NCBI GenBank assembly: GCA_946402475.1
Contig: CAMIWP010000053.1
Coordinates: 1-7,012, forward strand
Source of the DNA: an uncultured Selenomonadaceae bacterium
GTDB lineage: Bacteria > Bacillota_C > Negativicutes > Selenomonadales > Selenomonadaceae
DNA length: 7,012 nucleotides
Reading direction: 5' to 3'
Shown: positions 1 through 4,382 of the stretch, in pieces
How the letters are laid out: every line of letters begins with the position of its first letter
How positions within the stretch are numbered: the first letter of the stretch is position 1
Notes under the pieces: generated by a model
What the model was told of the DNA's origin: nothing
The model's input: only the letters and a program-made list of their open reading frames with translations
Databases searched by the model: none
Position numbers and translations under genes: made by a program

Positions 1-1
1 G

Positions 2-85
2 CCGAAGCTCATGGAGCCCATTGTCAAGGGGCTGACAAAGGCCCGGAATTACGTGCGGAAGGTATTTGCATCTTACAACGTATGA
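2..85 (+). CDS. 3' end of an unidentified upstream gene (partial)
   Basis: The window opens inside a reading frame that closes with TGA at 83-85. The 27 visible residues contain LMEPIVKGLTKARNYV and end in RKVFASYNV. About three quarters of the codons end in G or C, as in the neighbouring genes. A competing frame runs from base 1 to TGA at 118-120 and would touch the amrS start as TGATG, but its third positions are AT-rich and its product looks less natural, so I prefer this one. The tail is basic and probably helical. I do not recognise the family. Because amrS genes often follow AMMECR1 or MEMO-domain genes, such a partner is possible, but nothing in these residues proves it. Confidence 0.45.
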   Translation, partial: PKLMEPIVKGLTKARNYVRKVFASYNV

Positions 86-119
86 ATGATGCGGAAGGGA
101 AGTTTGTTATGGGGGCGTG

Positions 120-956
120 ATGACAATGGAACGGGTGGTATGTGATCTATGCCCGAAGCACTGTGCCCTGGCCGAGGGACAGCACGGATTTTGCCGGGGC
201 AGAGGGAATATGGGGGGGAAGGTGACTGCCGTCAATTACGGGAAGGTGACATCCCTAGCATTGGATCCCATCGAAAAAAAGCCATTGGCGAGGTTCCACC
301 CGGGTGGATACATCCTCTCCGTGGGGAGCTTTGGTTGCAATCTGCGCTGTCCTTTTTGTCAGAATCATGAGATTTCCCAAGGGAATGAAAATTTTCCCCA
401 TCGGCAGATCTCTCCGGAAGCTCTGGTGCAACTGGCTGTGGAGCTTTCCAAAGAGGAACTCGGGAATCTGGGGGTGGCTTTTACCTACAATGAGCCCATC
501 ATCGGCTATGAATTCGTGATGGATGCGGCAAAGCTGATCCGGCGGGAGGGACTCTCCACGGTGCTGGTGACCAACGGCATGATGGAGGAAGCCCCCCTGA
601 GGGCGCTCCTGTCCTATGTGGATGCCATGAACATCGACTTGAAAGGATTTTCTGAGGAGTTTTACCGATGGATACAGGGGGACTTCGAAACGGTGCGGAG
701 GACGATCGCCTTGGCATCCAGGAGCTGTCATGTAGAGGTGACGACCCTTGTGGTGCCGGGACGGAATGACAGTCCGGAAGAAATGGCGGATGAGGCTGCA
801 TGGTTGGCATCCCTGGATCCGGGCATTCCCTTGCACATCAGTCGTTATTTTCCAAGATGGCAAGCGGCGGAGCCTGCCACGGAGGTTGCGCGCATTCGTG
901 AACTGTGCCATGTGGCGGGGAAATATCTGCGACATGTATACAGTGGCAATTGTTGA
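120..956 (+). CDS. amrS: AmmeMemoRadiSam system radical SAM enzyme AmrS
   Basis: This is a cytoplasmic radical S-adenosylmethionine protein of 278 residues, belonging to the conserved trio with AMMECR1-like and MEMO-like proteins. The reaction and substrate of the trio are not established. The 4Fe-4S/SAM motif CNLRCPFC gives C73, C77 and C80. Other family hallmarks are LALDPIEKKPL just before the cluster, TYNEP near 122-126, VTNG at 150-153 and NIDLKG at 171-176. An N-terminal cysteine set (C8, C11, C15, C25) could bind metal. The protein ends at VYSGNC, so it is a short form without the extra C-terminal cysteine segment that I recall in longer members of about 330 residues. The start is uncertain: GTG 117, ATG 120 and ATG 126 are all in frame, and the only nearby purine runs are GGGGG at 111-115 and AAGGGAAG at 95-102. 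I chose ATG 120. The family assignment is secure. Confidence 0.93.
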   Translation: MTMERVVCDLCPKHCALAEGQHGFCRGRGNMGGKVTAVNYGKVTSLALDPIEKKPLARFHPGGYILSVGSFGCNLRCPFCQNHEISQGNENFPHRQISPEALVQLAVELSKEELGNLGVAFTYNEPIIGYEFVMDAAKLIRREGLSTVLVTNGMMEEAPLRALLSYVDAMNIDLKGFSEEFYRWIQGDFETVRRTIALASRSCHVEVTTLVVPGRNDSPEEMADEAAWLASLDPGIPLHISRYFPRWQAAEPATEVARIRELCHVAGKYLRHVYSGNC

Positions 957-982
957 AGTTTTCTTCGAGGCGGAAGGTATTT

Positions 983-1011
983 TTGCTTCTGTGTAGAATG
1001 TATATTATGAT
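983..1011 (+). promoter_or_regulatory. Candidate promoter for the 160-residue protein gene
   Basis: TTGCTT at 983-988 and TATGAT at 1006-1011 are separated by 17 bases, within the short AT-richer gap between amrS and the next gene. The -10 box matches the sigma-70 consensus at five of six positions and the -35 box at three of six. Transcription would start near 1018 and leave a leader of about 45 bases. No terminator hairpin is seen after amrS, so read-through from upstream is also possible. Confidence 0.4.
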
Positions 1012-1063
1012 AACAGATGTGGATATTGATCGAACAAGGGAAAGGGGATGGTGAAGGAGAGGT

Positions 1064-1546
1064 ATGACGAGCAGGACAAATCCTATGGAGCGGTTCTATC
1101 ATGATCTTCTTTCTGCTGACTGGAAGAAACGGTTGCGGGCTTATGCTGCCATCGAGAGGGATCTCAGGATGCGAGGAAGCTACATCTTGAACGATGATCG
1201 ATGGGAAGACATGAAGCTCTTGGCAGGCCAGATCATTTCCATCCACTTCAAGAGGCATGTGCCAAAGGATTGTGAGGATTTCTCGGAAAAGTTGTCTCAG
1301 CTCTATTCCCGGTTGATGGGATTGCTTCGCATGGATCGCAGCAACGGGTATCTGGACAGTATGCAGCTCTTGATCGATATTTATGATGACGATGATTACG
1401 CTGCGAGGGATGACATCCATCGTTTCTTTTCAACACAGGGGGCAGATGGTCCACAGGAAAACCAGACGGTTCTGGGAAATCTGTTCCGTTGCTATGAGCT
1501 TATGATGCATCGGGTCAAGGTGCGTTCGGCCGATGCCATGATATGA
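1064..1546 (+). CDS. Uncharacterised cytoplasmic 160-residue protein
   Basis: I do not recognise this protein. It starts at ATG 1064, four bases after AAGGAG at 1054-1059; a second in-frame ATG at 1085 is a possible alternative. There is no signal peptide or membrane segment. The composition is strongly charged and probably mostly helical. Visible stretches include ADWKKRLRAYAAIERDLR near 18-35, GQIISIHFKRHVPKDC near 55-70, and an acidic patch IYDDDDYAARDD at 106-117. Only two cysteines (C70, C143) are present and they do not form a metal-binding motif. There is no P-loop and no obvious DNA-binding helix-turn-helix. A promoter-like site lies upstream and a GC-rich hairpin directly downstream, which suggests a unit of its own. 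Codon use resembles the neighbours, so it is very likely a real gene. Confidence 0.8.
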   Translation: MTSRTNPMERFYHDLLSADWKKRLRAYAAIERDLRMRGSYILNDDRWEDMKLLAGQIISIHFKRHVPKDCEDFSEKLSQLYSRLMGLLRMDRSNGYLDSMQLLIDIYDDDDYAARDDIHRFFSTQGADGPQENQTVLGNLFRCYELMMHRVKVRSADAMI

Positions 1547-1557
1547 TCGTTATGAGA

Positions 1558-1593
1558 GGAAAGGCGGCTGTTGCTTCAAACAGCCGCCTTTCC
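1558..1593 (+). terminator. Perfect 15-bp hairpin after the 160-residue protein gene
   Basis: The arm GGAAAGGCGGCTGTT (1558-1572) pairs without mismatch with AACAGCCGCCTTTCC (1579-1593) across a six-base loop, GCTTCA. It begins 11 bases after the stop codon, where an intrinsic terminator would sit. The base after the stem is G and no U-tract follows; the only T run is inside the closing end of the right arm. The kinase ribosome-binding site begins 11 bases further on with no room for a promoter between. It may therefore be a leaky terminator, or a hairpin that protects or sets the level of a joint transcript. Confidence 0.5.
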
Positions 1594-1603
1594 GGACGTT
1601 GGC

Positions 1604-1609
1604 AAGGAG
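1604..1609 (+). promoter_or_regulatory. Ribosome-binding site fixing the kinase start
   Basis: AAGGAG lies seven bases before ATG 1617, an ideal distance. It rules out the in-frame TTG at 1599, which lies upstream of this site and would add only six residues. Confidence 0.8.
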
Positions 1610-1616
1610 TGATACA

Positions 1617-2669
1617 ATGACGGAAAAGCTATGGCGTACCTGCCGTCTGATGATCAATGGACTTGCGCACAAGGTACAGTACAATCAAGAAACCATTGAT
1701 TCCCTGTTCCTGCCTTTTTTGCGGAGGATGACGAGTCTCCAACAGAAAAAACGGCAGCGGATTCTGGTGTACCTGGCGGCTCCTCCGGGAACAGGAAAAT
1801 CTACCTTGGCCTTGCTTCTGGAGAAATTGTCCCAAATGGGGGAGGGCATCGAACAGGTTCAGGCCATCGGCTTGGACGGTTTTCACTATCCCGCCTCTTA
1901 TATCGCCGGCCATTCCGTGGAGCGAGACGGAAGGATCGTTCCCATGGCGGAGGTGAAGGGCTGTCCCGAGACTTTTGATGTCAAACGCTTGAGGGACAAG
2001 CTCCAAGCCGTCAAGACAGGGGATGTGCGCTGGCCCGTCTATGACCGTCGTCGTCACGATGTGGTGGATGAGGTCATCACCGTCCGCCGAAAGATCATTT
2101 TGCTGGAGGGCAACTGGCTTCTTTTCAGGGAAGCGGGTTGGCAGGATATATACAGCTTTGCGGATTACACCTTGTTCATTGCGGCTCGTCCCGTCGATCT
2201 CAGGGAACGGCTGATTCAGAGGAAGATACGCGGTGGCATGACGCAACAGGAAGCAGAGCGATTCTATGAGGTCAGCGACAGGCGAAATGTGGATCTGGTG
2301 CTCAGCCGTTCCTGGTTGGCACAGGAAACGTGGCAGATGCTTTCGGACGGAGACTACGTCCTGCAGGCCAATGCCCCGAAGCCTGTTCCGATGGTGAATC
2401 GGTCCTCTCTCTGGAAGAAGCCGGATGTACGGCGAAGCGAAGATGATATCATGATTGAGCGCATACAGCAGCAGTTGGCATCCTATCATGCCCAGGGACA
2501 GGGAGACGCAGGGTATGCAGAGGGCTACAGCCAGGGAATGGCGGCGGCTCGCAAGGATATCCTGCGCAACCTCTACAACAGCGGAAAGATGAGCAGCAAG
2601 GAGCTTCTTTCCACCTTTGACTTGGCACCGGAGGATTTGGCGGACATTCTCGTAGGAAGCAGCAAATGA
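1617..2669 (+). CDS. P-loop kinase, uridine kinase/phosphoribulokinase class, with C-terminal tail
   Basis: This 350-residue cytoplasmic protein resembles the COG1072/YggC-type nucleoside and sugar kinases, relatives of type I pantothenate kinase and uridine kinase. They transfer phosphate from ATP to a small hydroxyl-bearing substrate, which the sequence does not identify here. Walker A is AAPPGTGKST at 54-63, with Ala where the first Gly is usual. LDGFHYP at 86-92 is the substrate-side Asp motif, KGCPETFD at 114-121 and WPVYDRRRHD at 139-148 are further class motifs, LLEGNWLL at 162-169 is the Walker B-like strand, and an Arg-rich lid follows near 192-206. From about 272 a separate tail begins: a helical stretch with IERIQQQLASYHAQ, then EGYSQGMAAARKDILRNLY, then MSSKELLSTFDLAPEDLADIL. 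This tail looks like the C-terminus of Rpn/PD-(D/E)XK transposase-type proteins. The kinase class is clear; substrate and tail function are not. Confidence 0.85.
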   Translation: MTEKLWRTCRLMINGLAHKVQYNQETIDSLFLPFLRRMTSLQQKKRQRILVYLAAPPGTGKSTLALLLEKLSQMGEGIEQVQAIGLDGFHYPASYIAGHSVERDGRIVPMAEVKGCPETFDVKRLRDKLQAVKTGDVRWPVYDRRRHDVVDEVITVRRKIILLEGNWLLFREAGWQDIYSFADYTLFIAARPVDLRERLIQRKIRGGMTQQEAERFYEVSDRRNVDLVLSRSWLAQETWQMLSDGDYVLQANAPKPVPMVNRSSLWKKPDVRRSEDDIMIERIQQQLASYHAQGQGDAGYAEGYSQGMAAARKDILRNLYNSGKMSSKELLSTFDLAPEDLADILVGSSK

Positions 2670-2670
2670 A

Positions 2671-2709
2671 AAGACGGTCGTTTTGGCTTTCGCCAAGACG
2701 GCCGTTCTT
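2671..2709. terminator. Bidirectional terminator between convergent genes
   Basis: A 17-bp stem joins 2671-2687 to 2692-2709 around the tetraloop TTTC, with two G-T wobble positions and one bulged T at 2706. It starts right after the kinase stop codon and ends ten bases from the stop of the minus-strand gene, so it can serve both. Read on the minus strand the stem runs into TTTTCATTT, a fair U-rich tail. On the plus strand no U-tract follows, apart from TTCTT at the foot of the stem. Confidence 0.8.
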
Positions 2710-2718
2710 CCGCATGTA

Positions 2719-3270
2719 TTATTGTGCGTCGAAGAGGGGCAGGGACTCAAGGTAGATGATGTCCTTTCGCTTTGAGGCGTCGCCCTCCGCCAGGATTGCG
2801 GCTTCGCCGATCACCTTCCCGTCGGCTTTTTCCGCCAACTCCCTCAATGCCTTCATGGAGCCGCCGGTACTGATGACATCGTCCACCAGAAGAACGTTCT
2901 TTCCCCTGATGCGTTCGATGTCATCGTCCATCAGGCAGAGGATCTGCTTTCCTTTTGTGGTGATGGACTCGTCATCCACGATGAGGGGATTTTCCATATA
3001 GGCCTTGATGGATTTTCGGGCGGTGATGTACCAATTCATTCCCATTTGGCGGGCGAGTTCTGCTACCAAAGGGATCCCCTTGGTCTCCGCCGTCATGAGG
3101 ATCTCCGTTTCCGGCGGAATCCGTTTGGCGAGTTCCCTGGCACAATTCCCCACCAGTTCTACATCACCCAGTATGACAAAGGCGGCGATGGCCAGGTTGT
3201 CGGAGATGTTCAATATCGGCAACATCCTCTTGCACCCTGCTACATGTAATTCATAGGATCTGTCTGACAT
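2719..3270 (-). CDS. Adenine-type phosphoribosyltransferase family protein
   Basis: This type I phosphoribosyltransferase of 183 residues probably makes a purine nucleotide from a free base and PRPP in salvage. It belongs to the Apt-like group common in Firmicutes, whose exact base preference is not proven by sequence. The PRPP-binding loop is VLLVDDVISTGGS at 126-138. Other features are AETKGIPL at 61-68, ARKSIKAYM at 84-92 with the lysine-containing flexible-loop region, SITTKGKQ at 102-109, and AILAEGDASKR at 158-168. The length fits adenine phosphoribosyltransferases. I start it at ATG 3268-3270, six bases after GAGGTG. An upstream in-frame ATG at 3336 would add 22 residues of poor fit and coincides with the predicted transcription start, so it is unlikely. 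The gene stands alone on the minus strand with its own promoter and terminator. A purine-responsive regulator with a similar fold is a less likely alternative, since no DNA-binding domain is present. Confidence 0.87.
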   Translation of the reverse strand: MSDRSYELHVAGCKRMLPILNISDNLAIAAFVILGDVELVGNCARELAKRIPPETEILMTAETKGIPLVAELARQMGMNWYITARKSIKAYMENPLIVDDESITTKGKQILCLMDDDIERIRGKNVLLVDDVISTGGSMKALRELAEKADGKVIGEAAILAEGDASKRKDIIYLESLPLFDAQ

Positions 3271-3276
3271 GGAATG

Positions 3277-3282
3277 CACCTC
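3277..3282 (-). promoter_or_regulatory. Ribosome-binding site of the phosphoribosyltransferase
   Basis: Read on the minus strand this is GAGGTG, six bases before the ATG at 3268-3270. It supports the short start over the ATG at 3336. Confidence 0.75.
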
Positions 3283-3340
3283 ACATGTTTTTCTGATGGA
3301 TTTGTCGATGAAATCATCAACGCTTCTTTTTATCAAGGAT

Positions 3341-3369
3341 ATTATACTATTTTTCCCTCAAAAAGCCAA
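3341..3369 (-). promoter_or_regulatory. Sigma-70-type promoter of the phosphoribosyltransferase gene
   Basis: On the minus strand TTGGCT (3364-3369) and a perfect TATAAT (3341-3346) are separated by 17 bases. Transcription should start near 3334, giving a leader of roughly 64 bases. The leader contains a small imperfect inverted repeat, GTTGATGATTTCATCGAC (3305-3322), just inside the transcribed region. No purine riboswitch core is recognisable in so short a leader. Confidence 0.75.
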
Positions 3370-3388
3370 AATTATTTTTCTGCTCATG

Positions 3389-3393
3389 GGAGG
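3389..3393 (+). promoter_or_regulatory. Ribosome-binding site fixing the xth start
   Basis: GGAGG lies nine bases before ATG 3403. The in-frame ATG at 3394 directly abuts the site and so cannot use it. A still earlier in-frame ATG at 3274 would add 43 residues that read through the divergent promoter region. Confidence 0.75.
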
Positions 3394-3402
3394 ATGGATG
3401 AG

Positions 3403-4161
3403 ATGAAATTTATTTCGTGGAATGTCAACGGGCTGAGAGCCTGTCTGAAAAAGGGATTCATGGAAGCCTTCCACGCATTGAACGCGGATATCTTCGCCCT
3501 TCAGGAGACGAAGATGCAGCCGGATCAGGCAATCCTTGAACTGTCCGGCTACAGACAGTATTGGAACAGTGCAGAGAAGAAAGGCTATTCGGGCACGGCG
3601 ATTTTCACGCGGTCAGAGCCCTTGTCCGTGTCCTATGGCATCGGGATACAAGAACACGATCATGAGGGCAGGGTCATCACTCTGGAGTTCCCGGAATACT
3701 ACTTTACAACGGTGTATGCGCCCAACTCCAGGCGAGCGTTGGAGCGCTTGCCTTACCGCATGGAATGGGAGGATGCCTTTCGCGGCTATCTGAGAGCGCT
3801 CGATGAAAAAAAACCGGTGATCTTCTGTGGAGATCTCAATGTGGCTCACGAGGAAATCGATCTGAAGAATCCAAAGACAAATCACAGAAATGCGGGCTTT
3901 ACGGATGAGGAGCGAGGAAAATTCGACGAACTTCTCGATGCGGGATTTTCCGATACCTTTCGCGTCCTTTATCCGGATAGGGCGGGCATTTACACCTGGT
4001 GGTCCTATCTTCGCAAGGCGAGGGAGACGAATGCGGGCTGGCGCATCGATTATTTTGTGGTGTCCAGTCGCCTCATGGAAGCGGTGGAAGATGCTACCAT
4101 TCACAACGAGATCTACGGCAGCGATCATTGCCCGGTGGGATTGTTGCTGAGGGGGAACTAA
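3403..4161 (+). CDS. xth: Exodeoxyribonuclease III (AP endonuclease)
   Basis: This enzyme of the exonuclease III/APE1 family cuts DNA 5' to abasic sites and removes 3' blocking groups and nucleotides in base excision repair, using a divalent metal. The 252-residue length is normal for the family. The catalytic set is complete: N7 in KFISWNVNG, E35 in LQETK, Y105 in VYAPNS, D144 and N146 in CGDLNVAH, D216 in WRIDYF, and D241-H242 in GSDHCPVG. The substrate-contact segment TWWSYL at 198-203 and the NAGWRIDYF strand are typical. I start at ATG 3403 because MKFISWNVNG is the usual N-terminus and a GGAGG site precedes it. The gene is divergent from the phosphoribosyltransferase gene; a weak TATACT at 3343-3348, on the opposite strand to the other promoter's -10, could drive it, but no good -35 box is seen. 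No terminator hairpin follows. Confidence 0.95.
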   Translation: MKFISWNVNGLRACLKKGFMEAFHALNADIFALQETKMQPDQAILELSGYRQYWNSAEKKGYSGTAIFTRSEPLSVSYGIGIQEHDHEGRVITLEFPEYYFTTVYAPNSRRALERLPYRMEWEDAFRGYLRALDEKKPVIFCGDLNVAHEEIDLKNPKTNHRNAGFTDEERGKFDELLDAGFSDTFRVLYPDRAGIYTWWSYLRKARETNAGWRIDYFVVSSRLMEAVEDATIHNEIYGSDHCPVGLLLRGN

Positions 4162-4189
4162 AAAATTTATGGAAAGGCGGTGGCTGGTG

Positions 4190-4198
4190 TGATATACT
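4190..4198 (+). promoter_or_regulatory. Extended -10 promoter candidate upstream of alaS
   Basis: TGATATACT combines an upstream TG dinucleotide with the -10 hexamer TATACT (4193-4198). The best upstream hexamer, TTATGG at 4168-4173, is weak and spaced by 19 bases, which is tolerable for an extended -10 promoter. Transcription would begin near 4205 and leave a leader of about 174 bases before alaS. Confidence 0.45.
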
Positions 4199-4204
4199 AT
4201 GTGG

Positions 4205-4378
4205 GATATTGAGACAGGGGTCGGCGCTATCTGTACAACTTATTTCTTGCCAGTTCCTTAGAAACCGGGCGAAAATAATCGTGAATTCCCTGACTGACAA
4301 CGCAGCTATGGCGGATCTAGACAAGCAGAAGGAAGCGATTATTGATGCGCAGTCCCTTACCTTGGAGGTAGATGAATC
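4205..4378 (+). other. Leader region of alaS, no T-box recognised
   Basis: The stretch between the candidate promoter and alaS is longer than a plain 5' untranslated region needs to be. I searched by eye for the T-box antiterminator consensus AGGGTGGNACCGCG and for a terminator with a U-run; neither is present. One inverted repeat stands out: AATAATCG (4274-4281) and CGATTATT (4336-4343), with possible extra pairing of GCG 4269-4271 to CGC 4347-4349. Its loop would hold the start of the small open frame. Whether this folds or regulates anything is unknown. Confidence 0.3.
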
Positions 4379-4382
4379 TTGA
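4308..4382 (+). CDS. Possible small ORF overlapping the alaS start
   Basis: ATG 4308 opens a 24-codon frame whose product begins MADLDKQKEAIIDAQ and ends TLEVDES. Its TGA (4380-4382) overlaps the alaS TTG start codon (4379-4381) by two bases, an arrangement that could couple translation. The peptide is hydrophilic and looks protein-like; an upstream in-frame GTG at 4281 would extend it to 33 residues. No Shine-Dalgarno site precedes either start, which argues against translation. Ala codons (3 of 24) are not clearly enriched, so a classical attenuation peptide is not supported. Confidence 0.2.
   Translation: MADLDKQKEAIIDAQSLTLEVDES
4364..4368 (+). promoter_or_regulatory. Ribosome-binding site selecting the TTG start of alaS
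   Basis: GGAGG lies ten bases before TTG 4379. The first in-frame ATG (4388) would be 19 bases away, too far. An ATG at 4372 is out of frame and opens only eight codons. Confidence 0.7.

Noticed and set aside
1..120. A frame open from base 1 to TGA 118-120, touching the amrS start as TGATG
   Set aside because: Attractive as a coupled upstream gene, but its third codon positions are AT-rich compared with the other frame, which ends at 85.
255..935. A 226-codon minus-strand frame within amrS
   Set aside because: It is a shadow of amrS; the plus strand carries the radical SAM motifs and the reverse product has none.
55..982. A 13-base repeat, GCGGAAGGTATTT, at 55-67 and again at 970-982
   Set aside because: One chance repeat of this length is not surprising in 7 kb. 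The similarity fades quickly on both sides and no third full copy exists.
1629..2750. A 373-codon minus-strand frame across the kinase gene and the terminator
   Set aside because: It is antisense to the motif-bearing kinase, runs through the hairpin, and has no ribosome-binding site or recognisable domain.
4162..4378. T-box riboswitch upstream of alaS
   Set aside because: The conserved T-box sequence and a terminator with a U-run are both absent by eye.
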